Shown: in pieces, positions 1 through 6,977 of the stretch | Layout of the letters: every line of letters starts with the position of its first letter | Position numbering within the stretch: position 1 is the first letter of the stretch | From: an uncultured Clostridia bacterium | Lineage (GTDB): Bacteria > Bacillota > Clostridia > Lachnospirales > Lachnospiraceae | Direction of reading: 5' to 3' | DNA length: 64,000 nucleotides | NCBI GenBank assembly: GCA_947174885.1 | Contig: CAMWKO010000009.1 | Span: forward strand, 1 to 64,000 | Translations under genes and position numbers: made by a program | The notes under the pieces: model-generated | The model's database searches: none | What the model was told of the DNA's origin: nothing | The model's input: only the letters and a program-made list of their open reading frames with translations

Positions 1-529
1 TGTCAGACTCCCCGCCAACAACAACTAATTCTATATCGTGTAAATATTCAGAGAGAGTGATGTTTTCAATCAACGGTTGGCAAATGATATTTTTGTGTTT
101 AATGGGTAGTCTGGAAAAAATACCCAAGCGGTAATCTGCGTTTTCTTGATTTTCAATCGTGCAGCCAACCGTAACATTTTCGTACCCATCTTTCCAATCG
201 TGCGGAATACAATCCAAAAATCTTTCAATCCGCTTTGTTAGAAAAAGAAAATGTAAGTCGGAGCGTTCCCGTATCATTTCCCAACATTCAGTACGCCACT
301 TATCAGCGTCCTCTATTAAGAAATCTGATGAAAAGCACACATAAACCGTTTGACCGGATTTCATTTTATAAGCTCCATTTTTTGTTTTTTCAATAGGGGC
401 GTGAAATTTTTCTGTTTTCATAACAATATTTGTATCAATTCCCTTTTTATAATCCCCTTTATGTATATAGCAATATTTGCAGCCTGTACTGTATCTGTGG
501 CAACCACGCCAAGGGTTCCATGTTCCCAT
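1..529 (-). CDS. DUF5131 (phage Gp37/Gp68-type) protein, C-terminus cut by window edge
   Basis: I translated this by hand from the reverse strand because the ORF runs off the left edge and is absent from the track. It starts MGTWNPWRGCHRYSTGC and continues KYCYIHKGDYKKG. The clustered cysteines (GCKYCY) and the later VVVGGESD are typical of the DUF5131 family, which resembles radical SAM proteins and is common on phages and conjugative elements. The start is set by GGGAGG about 8 nt upstream. The function of the family is not established. The HTH gene at 546-725 lies just upstream on the same strand, 16 bp away, so the two are probably co-transcribed. About 176 residues are visible and the end is missing. 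Confidence 0.85.
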   Translation of the reverse strand, partial: MGTWNPWRGCHRYSTGCKYCYIHKGDYKKGIDTNIVMKTEKFHAPIEKTKNGAYKMKSGQTVYVCFSSDFLIEDADKWRTECWEMIRERSDLHFLFLTKRIERFLDCIPHDWKDGYENVTVGCTIENQENADYRLGIFSRLPIKHKNIICQPLIENITLSEYLHDIELVVVGGESD

Positions 530-545
530 AAATATACCTCCCGTT

Positions 546-725
546 TTAACTTCGTCTTTTACGTTTATCAATCGGCTTTTCCGCGTTCTTTGGTATCAGC
601 CACATACGACTAAACTTTGCTACACCTGGTATGCGGTTTTCCTCGCATAGCTTTTGTACCCGTCTTTCAGAAATGCCCCATTTTTTCGCCGCTTCCGGGG
701 CAGAAATATACTCTAACATTTTCAT
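546..725 (-). CDS. Excisionase-like helix-turn-helix protein
   Basis: This 59-residue reverse-strand ORF is too short for the track. It begins MKMLEYISAPEAAKKWGISE and contains RRVQKLCEENRIPG, the winged-helix pattern (APEAAKKWGIS..RRV..LCE) seen in MerR/excisionase-type small DNA-binding proteins of mobile elements. An AAAGGGTGA ribosome site precedes the start. It sits 16 bp upstream of the DUF5131 gene and probably shares its transcript. It may bind DNA as an excision factor or local regulator; the target cannot be seen here. Confidence 0.8.
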   Translation of the reverse strand: MKMLEYISAPEAAKKWGISERRVQKLCEENRIPGVAKFSRMWLIPKNAEKPIDKRKRRS

Positions 726-729
726 TCAC

Positions 730-868
730 CCTTTCTCAAAATTCTATCAGATATAATTATATACGGTCAGCCGAATAAATACAAGTTTTCTTCTGCAAAG
801 AGTTGTGAATTATTTGGACTAACCAATAGAACTGTGTAGACATACTCTGAAACCACATTACGGCTTAC
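730..868. other. Intergenic, nothing recognised
   Basis: AT-rich spacer between the HTH gene and the terminator of the decayed NYN gene. I see no ORF or structured RNA here. Confidence 0.5.
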
Positions 869-918
869 AAAACCTTACGGATTTTCAGAATTGAAAATCG
901 AATATCGGTAAGGTTTTT
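869..918 (-). terminator. Terminator of decayed NYN gene, copy 1
   Basis: The sequence aaaaccttacggattttcag pairs with the following cgaatatcggtaaggttttt, giving a long hairpin whose reverse-strand 3' side ends in a T-run. It lies directly after the stop of the 921-1567 pseudogene. A near-identical hairpin occurs at 18877-18925 beside the second copy of the same gene start. Confidence 0.75.
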
Positions 919-920
919 TG

Positions 921-1567
921 TTACAAACTTTTTTTAATATGGTTATAAATGTTGAGTCCTTGTTTTTGACCATATTTTAAAACTATGGCCTTGTAAATGG
1001 TTTGTTTAGCGTTTTTATCATTGTAGTGTTTGCAGATAAGAGAGGAAATATATCCAATAATTTTATTGTCAAAAGAGGCTTTAATTAATGTTTTCTGTAT
1101 TTCCGTATTAAGTTGGGAGATGTAAGATGCTTTAGGCGATGTATCGGGAGTATACTTTTTTATTATTGGTTTGACAATTTGATATAGCTCAATGTAATTG
1201 GCATAAGTTGACCTTAGTTCATTATGCACATTATTAGAAAAATATTCACTGCCATAATGTTTAGAAACAATGGAGGCAACTGAGTTGCTTACTGTTTCAT
1301 CGTATCCGGATGCACTGATATTACGCTGGATTTCAGTGTTAAGCTGTGTTTTTTGGGTAGAGGATGCTTTTTTTGTTGATGTCGATGATGCTTTAGTTTT
1401 AATAGTAGTTTTTTGAGGTGATGGATCAATTTTGAGTTGACGTGTAATTATTGAGGAACTGAGTCCTTTGAAAAATGAAATGATGTTGTCATAATCGTTA
1501 TCCTTACTAACGATTATGTATTTACATTTTCAAAATCTATTAAATAGTATGTTTCAATATTAGGCAT
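921..1567 (-). pseudogene. Decayed NYN/PIN-type protein with internal deletion and frameshift
   Basis: On the reverse strand, an AGGAG site is followed by ATG and MPNIETYYLIDFENVNT, then a stop. In another frame the sequence resumes with KCKYIIVSKDNDYDNIISFF and runs uninterrupted to the stop at 921. YLIDFENV is the N-terminal acidic motif of NYN/PIN-like nucleases, and VSKDNDYD is a central acidic motif of the same fold, so a segment of roughly 80-100 residues between them has been lost with a shift of frame. The C-terminal part contains two related domains of about 60 residues (TQLNTEIQRNISAS... and SQLNTEIQKTLIKA...). The ORF in the track (from 1229) is only the tail. The family probably acts on RNA (inference). 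A second, almost fully deleted copy is at 18926-18978. Confidence 0.75.
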
Positions 1568-1839
1568 GGTACATCTCCTACTCATATGCATGGGAATTGC
1601 TTATTATTTTTAACGTTTTCCAGTTTGATAAAGTATTTCTAACATATTTAGAGTATAGTGTCAATATATGAAAATATAGGGAATAGTGATTGCTATACCC
1701 ATATATTTTATAGTGATAAATGGAGTACAATAAGTTCAACATACAAATGGTATGGTTGGGTCTTGGACGTATTGGGAATTATCGTAATTAGGGGATGGAA
1801 CAAGCAAATAGAATTGGAGAAAAGTTAAAAGTATAGATA
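1568..1839. other. Spacer without recognisable gene
   Basis: AT-rich DNA upstream of the NYN pseudogene and before the RhuM relic. Multiple stops in all frames; nothing further recognised. Confidence 0.5.
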
Positions 1840-2006
1840 TATGAAAGAAAGTTTGCAATTGATGATGATTGTCTGAAGCAAGGCAAAACATCATTTGGTA
1901 AAGATTACTTTAAGGAATTACTTGAAAGAGTAGGTTCTATTATGTCAAGTGAAAGATGTATATTGTAGCAGGCTAACGCATTTGATATTGATAAAAATTT
2001 TTAAAA
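1840..2006 (+). pseudogene. Fragment of a RhuM-family gene
   Basis: The forward frame reads FAIDDDCLKQGKTSFGKDYF and then KELLERVGSIMSSER before a TAG stop; similarity may continue as QANAFDIDKNF. The FGKDYF.ELLERI..I..SE segment is characteristic of the C-terminal half of virulence RhuM-family proteins, which are usually about 300 residues. Only about 50 residues remain, so this is a relic. Confidence 0.6.
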
Positions 2007-2107
2007 TTTATACCACGAGTATAATGACAACTAAAGAAAAAGGTGTTATAGTACGATATGTAATAAAGATAAGCGGAGTAAAAAAGCTCCCGGAAAGGAA
2101 TAAAGAC

Positions 2108-2266
2108 ATGACAGCAATGAATCGTTTTAGTTATCTTCATAGTGAACAACATTATTCGGCATCGATCATAAGTTATGATGGAAGCTTTAGTTTTGTGAAC
2201 CTATTTAGAGATAAGCATAGGCGATTGAATTGTGTTAAAGAGTCTGCAGGCAATGAAAAGGCCTGA
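2108..2266 (+). CDS. Candidate microprotein (MNRFS family, member 1)
   Basis: The 52-residue ORF starts MTAMNRFSYLHSEQHYSASI and is preceded by GGAAAGGA at good spacing. It is the tail of the 105-residue track ORF, whose upstream part has no ribosome site. A hairpin with a T-run (2290-2326) follows. It can be aligned by eye with the ORF at 17540-17671: both have M-x-x-MNRFS, then HY, then [YF]DG, then [VL]xNL[FY]. The function is unknown. It is rich in aromatic and polar residues with no clear membrane segment or signal peptide. Confidence 0.4.
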   Translation: MTAMNRFSYLHSEQHYSASIISYDGSFSFVNLFRDKHRRLNCVKESAGNEKA

Positions 2267-2289
2267 CAGAATATATACATGCTTTATAC

Positions 2290-2326
2290 GTACCGCTTAC
2301 CTTTAGTAGGGTAGGTGGTATTTTTT
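2290..2326 (+). terminator. Hairpin with T-run just before tRNA-Ser
   Basis: taccgcttacc pairs with ggtaggtggta around a short loop and is followed by six T. It ends 2 nt before the tRNA-Ser(UGA). It probably ends the microprotein transcript, so the tRNA is either read through or starts from a promoter overlapping the hairpin. Confidence 0.6.
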
Positions 2327-2328
2327 AT

Positions 2329-2418
2329 GCAGATATAAGCCTAATTGGTAAGGCAGTGGTCTTGAAAACCACCAGTAATCGGGTAACCGGTGTTTCAGTT
2401 CGAGTCTGAATATCTGCG
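2329..2418 (+). tRNA. tRNA-Ser(UGA)
   Basis: GCAGATA at the 5' end pairs with TATCTGC at the 3' end. The anticodon stem GTGGT/ACCAC encloses CTTGAAA (anticodon TGA). A long variable arm (cggg-taa-ccgg) fits a class II serine tRNA, and the T-loop is TTCGAGT. The discriminator base is G, as expected for tRNA-Ser. CCA is not encoded. It is followed 68 bp downstream by rtcB. Confidence 0.85.
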
Positions 2419-2486
2419 TTAGCTTTTCAAATATTGTGAAAAGCAATGTCCAATGTAAGAAAGAAATAGGAAAAGAGGATTGGGAA

Positions 2487-3701
2487 ATGGATTTAATAGA
2501 AATAAAAGGAAAGGTAAATACAGCTCTCTGCTATGCAAAGGTAGTAGAGGATGAAGCGATAGAGCAGATCAGACGTATGTGTGATTATCCTATGACAGAA
2601 GGCTCGAAGATTAGAATTATGCCGGATGTCCATTCCGGTAAGGGATGCACTATAGGAACTACTATGACTATCATTGATAAGGCAGTACCTAATGTAGTTG
2701 GAGTGGATATTGGCTGTGGTATGTACACTGTTAATCTTGGAAAAATTGATATAGATTTTGAAAAGGTAGATGAGGCTGCACATTATATTCCATCAGGAAT
2801 GAATGTGTGGGAAGGTCGTCAGGAAAGGTTTAACCTTACAGAACTTGTATGCTATAGAGAACTTAAAGATACCAAAAGATTAGAGCGTTCTTTAGGTACT
2901 CTTGGAGGCGGTAATCATTTCATAGAAATAGATGAAGCTGATGATGGCACAAAGTATCTTGTAATACATTCGGGTAGCCGAAATCTTGGAAAACAGGTAG
3001 CAGAGCTTTATCAGAGACTTGCGATAAACCTGAATCGCGGTTATGGAGATTATCTTGAAAAAAGAGATGAAATCATAAGAACATATAAGGAACAGGGACG
3101 TAAAAGTGAGATTCAGGAAGCATTAAAACAGCTTCATTGGCAGGTATATGAGAGCGAAACAAGTATGCCGGAGGATTTATGTTTTCTAAGTGGAAATTAT
3201 CTTGAGGATTATCTTCACGATGTTGAAATATGTCAGGCGTTTGCTAAACGAAACAGAGAGAAGATGGCTGAAATTATTTTGGATAGAACCGGTATGACCG
3301 GCAGAGAGGCATTTCATACAATTCATAATTATATTGATACAGATGAAATGATTTTAAGAAAGGGCGCAATAGCAGCCCATAAGGGAGAAAAAGTGCTGAT
3401 TCCAATTAATATGAGAGATGGAAGTGTACTTGCTGTCGGTAAGGGTAATCCTGAATGGAATTATTCAGCTCCACATGGAGCAGGAAGAGTAATGTCCAGA
3501 ATAAAGGCGAAAAATTCTTTGAGTATGGAAGATTATAAAAAGACAATGGAAGGTGTTTATACAACTTCAGTAAATGAAAATACATTGGACGAAGCACCAA
3601 TGGCTTACAAATCACTTGAGGACATTATAGATGTAATCAAAGAGTCGGTAGAAGTTATTGATGTAATGAAACCTATATATAATTTTAAGGCATCAGAGTA
3701 G
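2487..3701 (+). CDS. rtcB: RtcB-type RNA ligase
   Basis: RtcB joins RNA ends carrying 2',3'-cyclic phosphate (or 3'-phosphate) to 5'-OH ends, using GTP and Mn2+. It repairs cleaved tRNAs and other RNAs in the cytoplasm. Visible family signatures are DVHSGKG (about residues 47-53), VGVDIGCGM (71-79, metal-binding Cys), GGGNHFIE (140-147), HSGSRNLGK (161-169) and, near 330, APHGAGR, which carries the histidine that is guanylylated. The track ORF starts at 2436, but family alignment and the GAGGAT site favour the ATG at 2487 (404 residues, normal for the family). It lies between a tRNA-Ser and a four-tRNA array, with an XRE regulator downstream, so its substrates may be these tRNAs (inference). 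No archease or RtcA gene is seen. Confidence 0.93.
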   Translation: MDLIEIKGKVNTALCYAKVVEDEAIEQIRRMCDYPMTEGSKIRIMPDVHSGKGCTIGTTMTIIDKAVPNVVGVDIGCGMYTVNLGKIDIDFEKVDEAAHYIPSGMNVWEGRQERFNLTELVCYRELKDTKRLERSLGTLGGGNHFIEIDEADDGTKYLVIHSGSRNLGKQVAELYQRLAINLNRGYGDYLEKRDEIIRTYKEQGRKSEIQEALKQLHWQVYESETSMPEDLCFLSGNYLEDYLHDVEICQAFAKRNREKMAEIILDRTGMTGREAFHTIHNYIDTDEMILRKGAIAAHKGEKVLIPINMRDGSVLAVGKGNPEWNYSAPHGAGRVMSRIKAKNSLSMEDYKKTMEGVYTTSVNENTLDEAPMAYKSLEDIIDVIKESVEVIDVMKPIYNFKASE

Positions 3702-3745
3702 AGATTTTTTTCTCTGCTCCGGTGATGCCGGAAACGGAGGAAGAA

Positions 3746-4000
3746 ATGTTTACAATGCCTACCATCGATATGGTAGCAACCGGAATAAATATCATGAGAT
3801 TAAGAGAGGCTGCGGGTTTAACTGTAAAAGACTTACAGGATATATTTGGATTTGCAACACCTCAGGCAATTTACAAGTGGCAGCATGGAACTGCATTGCC
3901 AACAATAGATAATTTGGTAGTATTGGCAGCAGTACTTGGAGTTCAAATGGATGAGATTATCGTTATCGATGCAGATGTTAAAGCACAGATTAGCGCATGA
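3746..4000 (+). CDS. XRE-family HTH regulator of the rtcB-tRNA locus
   Basis: The 84-residue protein contains MRLREAAGLTVKDLQDIFGF and PQAIYKWQHGTALPTIDNLV, a clear XRE/Cro-type helix-turn-helix with the recognition helix at QAIYKWQHG. The start at 3746 is chosen over 3722 because GGAGG lies 5 nt before it. It follows rtcB by 44 bp and precedes the tRNA-Glu by 34 bp. Because it sits inside the locus it may control rtcB and tRNA output; no operator could be identified. C-terminal residues after the HTH are few, so there is no sensing domain. Confidence 0.85.
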   Translation: MFTMPTIDMVATGINIMRLREAAGLTVKDLQDIFGFATPQAIYKWQHGTALPTIDNLVVLAAVLGVQMDEIIVIDADVKAQISA

Positions 4001-4010
4001 AAATTAAATA

Positions 4011-4029
4011 GGAGCTGAAAATCAGCTCC
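4011..4029 (+). promoter_or_regulatory. Perfect hairpin between HTH gene and tRNA array
   Basis: GGAGCTGA-AAA-TCAGCTCC forms an 8-bp perfect stem, ending 5 nt before the tRNA-Glu acceptor. There is no T-run, so it is more likely an mRNA 3'-end stabiliser or processing boundary than a terminator (inference). Confidence 0.5.
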
Positions 4030-4034
4030 CGGTT

Positions 4035-4107
4035 GGTCCCCTGGTCTAAAGGCTAGGACATAGCCCTTTCACGGCTAAAATGCTCGGTTCGAGTCCGGCG
4101 GGGATCA
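4035..4107 (+). tRNA. tRNA-Glu(UUC)
   Basis: The acceptor GGTCCCC pairs with GGGGATC (one G-T). The D-stem GTCT/GGAC and the anticodon stem TAGCC-CTTTCAC-GGCTA (anticodon TTC) are good. The T-arm has a C49-C65 mismatch, which is unusual. CCA is not encoded. Only 2 nt separate it from the next tRNA. Confidence 0.85.
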
Positions 4108-4109
4108 CT

Positions 4110-4184
4110 GTGGCTATAGAACAATGGCTAGTTCGGCAGATTGTGGATCTGCTCATCCGGGTTCGATTCCCGGTAGTCACCCCA
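4110..4184 (+). tRNA. tRNA-His(GUG), lacking encoded G-1
   Basis: The acceptor GTGGCTA pairs with TAGTCAC, the anticodon stem GCAGA-TTGTGGA-TCTGC carries GTG, and the T-arm CCGGG-TTCGATT-CCCGG is perfect. The discriminator is C and CCA is encoded. The base before G1 is T, whereas bacterial tRNA-His genes normally encode G-1 opposite C73, the main identity element for histidyl-tRNA synthetase. This may affect charging. Confidence 0.85.
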
Positions 4185-4185
4185 T

Positions 4186-4269
4186 GGGTAGGTATGCCTA
4201 GCGGCGAGGGCGGCGGACTGTAAATCCGTTACATAAGAAACACCGTTGGTTCGAGTCCAACCCTGCCCA
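4186..4269 (+). tRNA. tRNA-Tyr(GUA)
   Basis: The acceptor GGGTAGG pairs with CCTGCCC (one T-G), the anticodon stem GCGGA-CTGTAAA-TCCGT carries GTA, a long variable arm is present, and the T-arm is GTTGG-TTCGAGT-CCAAC. The D-arm pairing is imperfect. The discriminator is A. It starts 1 nt after the CCA of tRNA-His, so both must come from a common precursor. Confidence 0.85.
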
Positions 4270-4273
4270 CTTT

Positions 4274-4361
4274 GTTTGCGTGTCAGAGAGGCTGATTGAG
4301 CCACCCTGCTAAGGTGGTGTGCGGTAATACTGCACCGAAGGTTCGAATCCTTCCGCAAACG
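4274..4361 (+). tRNA. tRNA-Ser(GCU)
   Basis: The acceptor GTTTGCG pairs with CGCAAAC, the D-stem is TCAG/CTGA, the anticodon stem CCACC-CTGCTAA-GGTGG carries GCT, and the long variable arm and the G discriminator fit a class II serine tRNA. It is the last member of the packed array. Confidence 0.87.
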
Positions 4362-4826
4362 TTCTGTTTATTTAAGCTTAGGACCATTGTTGGAATGGTA
4401 AAGTTCATTAATTGTCTCTGAATAGAGTGAGCGTGATTTCTTATATGGATTATTATTGCTGTTCTTTATTGTAGTGAATATACTGTTGTCTTTTGGTACC
4501 ATGTTTATCAGTATAATTATATACAATGGCAAAATCACAGCTATGAATAATGCAGGAATTTCTATGGTCTATGATTTTTATATTTTATAACTAAATGAAT
4601 AATATTAAAGAACAGATAAAGGCGATATATAAAAAAAGGAGTTATACAATTTTGAAAGTTTTGCAGAGCAAATCACACAAATGATTTTCTCTGTCAGGAA
4701 GGCAGACGGGCTTTGTATTTCATTGGATGCTATGGTATAATTTTCTTGTGTTGAAAGCAACGGAGTTGATTTTATCAGGACATTGAAAAATTTCCTCTGG
4801 AGACGAAGAAAGGAAATGGTTATAAA
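4362..4826. other. Spacer after tRNA array; only short coding scraps
   Basis: No intact gene. A frame at about 4652-4740 (FESFAEQITQMIFSVRKADG) looks coding-like but stops quickly and lacks a start region, so it may be a relic of an unrecognised gene. I found no clear T-rich terminator after the last tRNA. Confidence 0.45.
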
Positions 4827-5528
4827 GTGAGCAAAAAAGTGACAGAGCTGCAACCTTGGGAATGCTTGATGAAAAGAATTGTATGGCAGCAATTAGGTAA
4901 CATAGAAGATAAGAAAATTCTTGATTTTGGAAGCGGTATTGGAGTGACAGCTGATTATTTGGCTAAAAATAATGATGTAACAGCAATTGAGCCGGATAGA
5001 GAAAGCGTAAATGAGAGGTGGAGAGATAATCAGTATAAGCAAATTACAGGCAGTACGGATGAATTGCGTAAATTTTCTGATGAAACTTTTGATATGATTA
5101 TTTGTCACAATGTCTTAGAATACGCTCGTGATAGAGAAGAGATTGTAAAGGAGTTTGCCAGAGTTCTTAAACCTAATGGAAAAATTTCAATTGTAAAGCA
5201 CAATCGTGCCGGAAGAGTTATGCAAATGGTTGTGCTTTTAAATAATTTTGATCATGCACATAGCTTGCTTGACGGAAATGACGGAGTGAGTACAAAGTAT
5301 GGGGTAATTCAATATTATGAAGATTCGGATATTGAAAAATGGTGTCCCCAACTTAAAATAACAAAAATACTTGGTATGAGAACTTTTTGGGATATGCAAC
5401 AGAATCAGGAAATTCATAAGAATACAAATTGGCAGGATAAAATGATTGAGATAGAAATGCGAGTGTCAGATATAGATGTATATAAGGACATTGCATTCCT
5501 TCATCATTTGTTAATTGAAAAACGATAG
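4827..5528 (+). CDS. Class I SAM-dependent methyltransferase
   Basis: The protein has 233 residues with the Rossmann SAM-binding motif ILDFGSGIGVTADYLA near residues 30-45, an acidic residue at the end of the second strand (AIEPD), and FDMIICHNVLEYARD followed by LKPNGKISIVKHNRAG, all as in the Methyltransf_11/25 family. The substrate is not predictable. The start is GTG at 4827 with AGGAAATGG upstream. It is monocistronic, between the tRNA array and fic. Confidence 0.85.
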   Translation: MSKKVTELQPWECLMKRIVWQQLGNIEDKKILDFGSGIGVTADYLAKNNDVTAIEPDRESVNERWRDNQYKQITGSTDELRKFSDETFDMIICHNVLEYARDREEIVKEFARVLKPNGKISIVKHNRAGRVMQMVVLLNNFDHAHSLLDGNDGVSTKYGVIQYYEDSDIEKWCPQLKITKILGMRTFWDMQQNQEIHKNTNWQDKMIEIEMRVSDIDVYKDIAFLHHLLIEKR

Positions 5529-5604
5529 GAATATTGTTATTGAAAAATACAAACGCTGGGATAATTACTGCTGTTATGATATAATTTGATTTTGGAGGTA
5601 CACT

Positions 5605-6210
5605 ATGGCACTTGAAAATAAACTGGGAATTACCAGTTCACCGGAGCTTGACAAAGCAGAAGAAAGAATAAGTAAGAAAAAAGCTCTTGAACTTTTTGAA
5701 AATGGCATACTCGATAAGCTTGAAGCAGGAAAGTTTTCTTCACTTAAAGCAATTCATAAATATCTTTTTGATGAGATTTATGATTTTGCCGGTGAAGTAA
5801 GAACTGTCAATATCTCAAAGGGCAATTTTCGTTTTGCACCTTTAATGTATCTGGAAGCAGCACTTGAGAATATAGATAAAATGCCACAGTCTACTTTTGA
5901 TGAAATTGTCGAAAAGTATGTAGAAATGAATATTGCTCATCCTTTTAGAGAAGGAAATGGGCGAAGCACCCGTATATGGTTAGATTTAATATTTAAAACC
6001 GAAATTCATAAGGTTGTAGACTGGAGCAGAGTTGATAAGGAAGATTATCTTCTTGCTATGGAGCGCAGCCCAATCAAAGATATAGAAATAAAACATGTCC
6101 TTAAGGCAGCACTTACTGATGAAATCAATAGTCGCAAGGTATATATGAAGGGTATTGACCATAGCTATTACTATGAAGGTTACACAACCTTTAAAACAGA
6201 AGAACTGTAA
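5605..6210 (+). CDS. fic: Fic-family AMP-transferase, class III (self-inhibited)
   Basis: Fic enzymes transfer AMP (or related groups) from nucleotides to protein side chains. The catalytic signature HPFREGNGRSTR is complete, with the catalytic His and the Gly/Asn/Arg loop. Near the C-terminus HSYYYEGY matches the inhibitory helix pattern [S/T]xxxE[G/N]; its position behind the Fic core and the length of 201 residues fit class III enzymes such as the Neisseria Fic, which are controlled by oligomerisation and need no separate antitoxin. Indeed no antitoxin ORF is adjacent. GGAGG precedes the ATG. Targets are unknown. Confidence 0.92.
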   Translation: MALENKLGITSSPELDKAEERISKKKALELFENGILDKLEAGKFSSLKAIHKYLFDEIYDFAGEVRTVNISKGNFRFAPLMYLEAALENIDKMPQSTFDEIVEKYVEMNIAHPFREGNGRSTRIWLDLIFKTEIHKVVDWSRVDKEDYLLAMERSPIKDIEIKHVLKAALTDEINSRKVYMKGIDHSYYYEGYTTFKTEEL

Positions 6211-6395
6211 GTTTTGTTTTCACACATATATCTTTTTTGCAAGGTAGCATTTATTAAGCTGCACATACAAATCAGAATTAAAAAATCAGATAAAACAGAG
6301 TTTGAATAAGGTAAAAAGGTTTTCTTGGTTTTATAAAAATTGATATACCTGAGAATGAGATTGTAGAGTACAGATTATAGAGATTGGAGTTTTTG

Positions 6396-6977
6396 ATGGA
6401 AAAAGAGCTTTCGGAAATGAGTTTAGAGGAATTATGGAAGTTGTTTCCTATATTTTTAACGGAACATAAGGATATTTGGATAAAGTGGTTTGAAGAGGAA
6501 AAAAGCAGTCTTGAAAATATATTACCGCAAAGTCAGATAACGAGGATAAGCCATATAGGAAGCACTTCAATTAGCACAATATGGGCAAAGCCTATTATTG
6601 ATATTCTTGTTGAAATATCTGTAAATTGCTGCATGGAAACGATAAAGTTGGTCCTGCTTGATAATGGGTACACTTGTATGAGTCAAAGTGAGGGCAGGAT
6701 TTCCTTTAATAAAGGATATACAAAAAATGGTTTTGATAAGAAGGTGTTTCATTTACATTTAAGATATGCAGGTGACAATGACGAATTGTATTTCAGAGAT
6801 TATCTTTTGCATAATAAAAAGATTGCTCTTGAATACGAAAAATTGAAATTGAAATTGTGGAAGAAATATGAGCATGACCGTGATGGATATACAAATGCAA
6901 AAACAGAATTTATTGAAAAGTATACACAGGAGGCAAAGAGAATACTTTTAACGACCGGTCATCATAATCAATGTTAG
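6396..6977 (+). CDS. GrpB-family (UPF0157) nucleotidyltransferase-like protein
   Basis: The 193-residue protein shows RISHIGSTSISTIWAKPIID, the GrpB hallmark (HIGSTSVxGLxAKPxID) that resembles a nucleotidyltransferase GS...D active site, and the later FHLHLRYAGD. The substrate is unknown. The ATG at 6396 is preferred over the TTG at 6384 because GGAG lies about 7 nt upstream. Its 3' end overlaps the convergent SDR gene by 30 bp. Confidence 0.88.
   Translation: MEKELSEMSLEELWKLFPIFLTEHKDIWIKWFEEEKSSLENILPQSQITRISHIGSTSISTIWAKPIIDILVEISVNCCMETIKLVLLDNGYTCMSQSEGRISFNKGYTKNGFDKKVFHLHLRYAGDNDELYFRDYLLHNKKIALEYEKLKLKLWKKYEHDRDGYTNAKTEFIEKYTQEAKRILLTTGHHNQC

Noticed and set aside
1949-2107. N-terminal part of the 105-residue ORF
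   Set aside because: It overlaps the RhuM relic and lacks a ribosome site; only the downstream ATG at 2108 is plausible.
2436-2486. Upstream start for rtcB
   Set aside because: Seventeen extra codons do not match the family N-terminus, and the ribosome site fits 2487.
4128-4358. Reverse-strand ORF of 76 residues
   Set aside because: It is the antisense translation of three tRNA genes.
4444-4590. Short hydrophobic ORFs after the tRNA array
   Set aside because: No ribosome site, no family, and very short.
5605-6210. Fic as part of a toxin-antitoxin pair
   Set aside because: No antitoxin ORF adjacent; the inhibitory motif is inside the protein.
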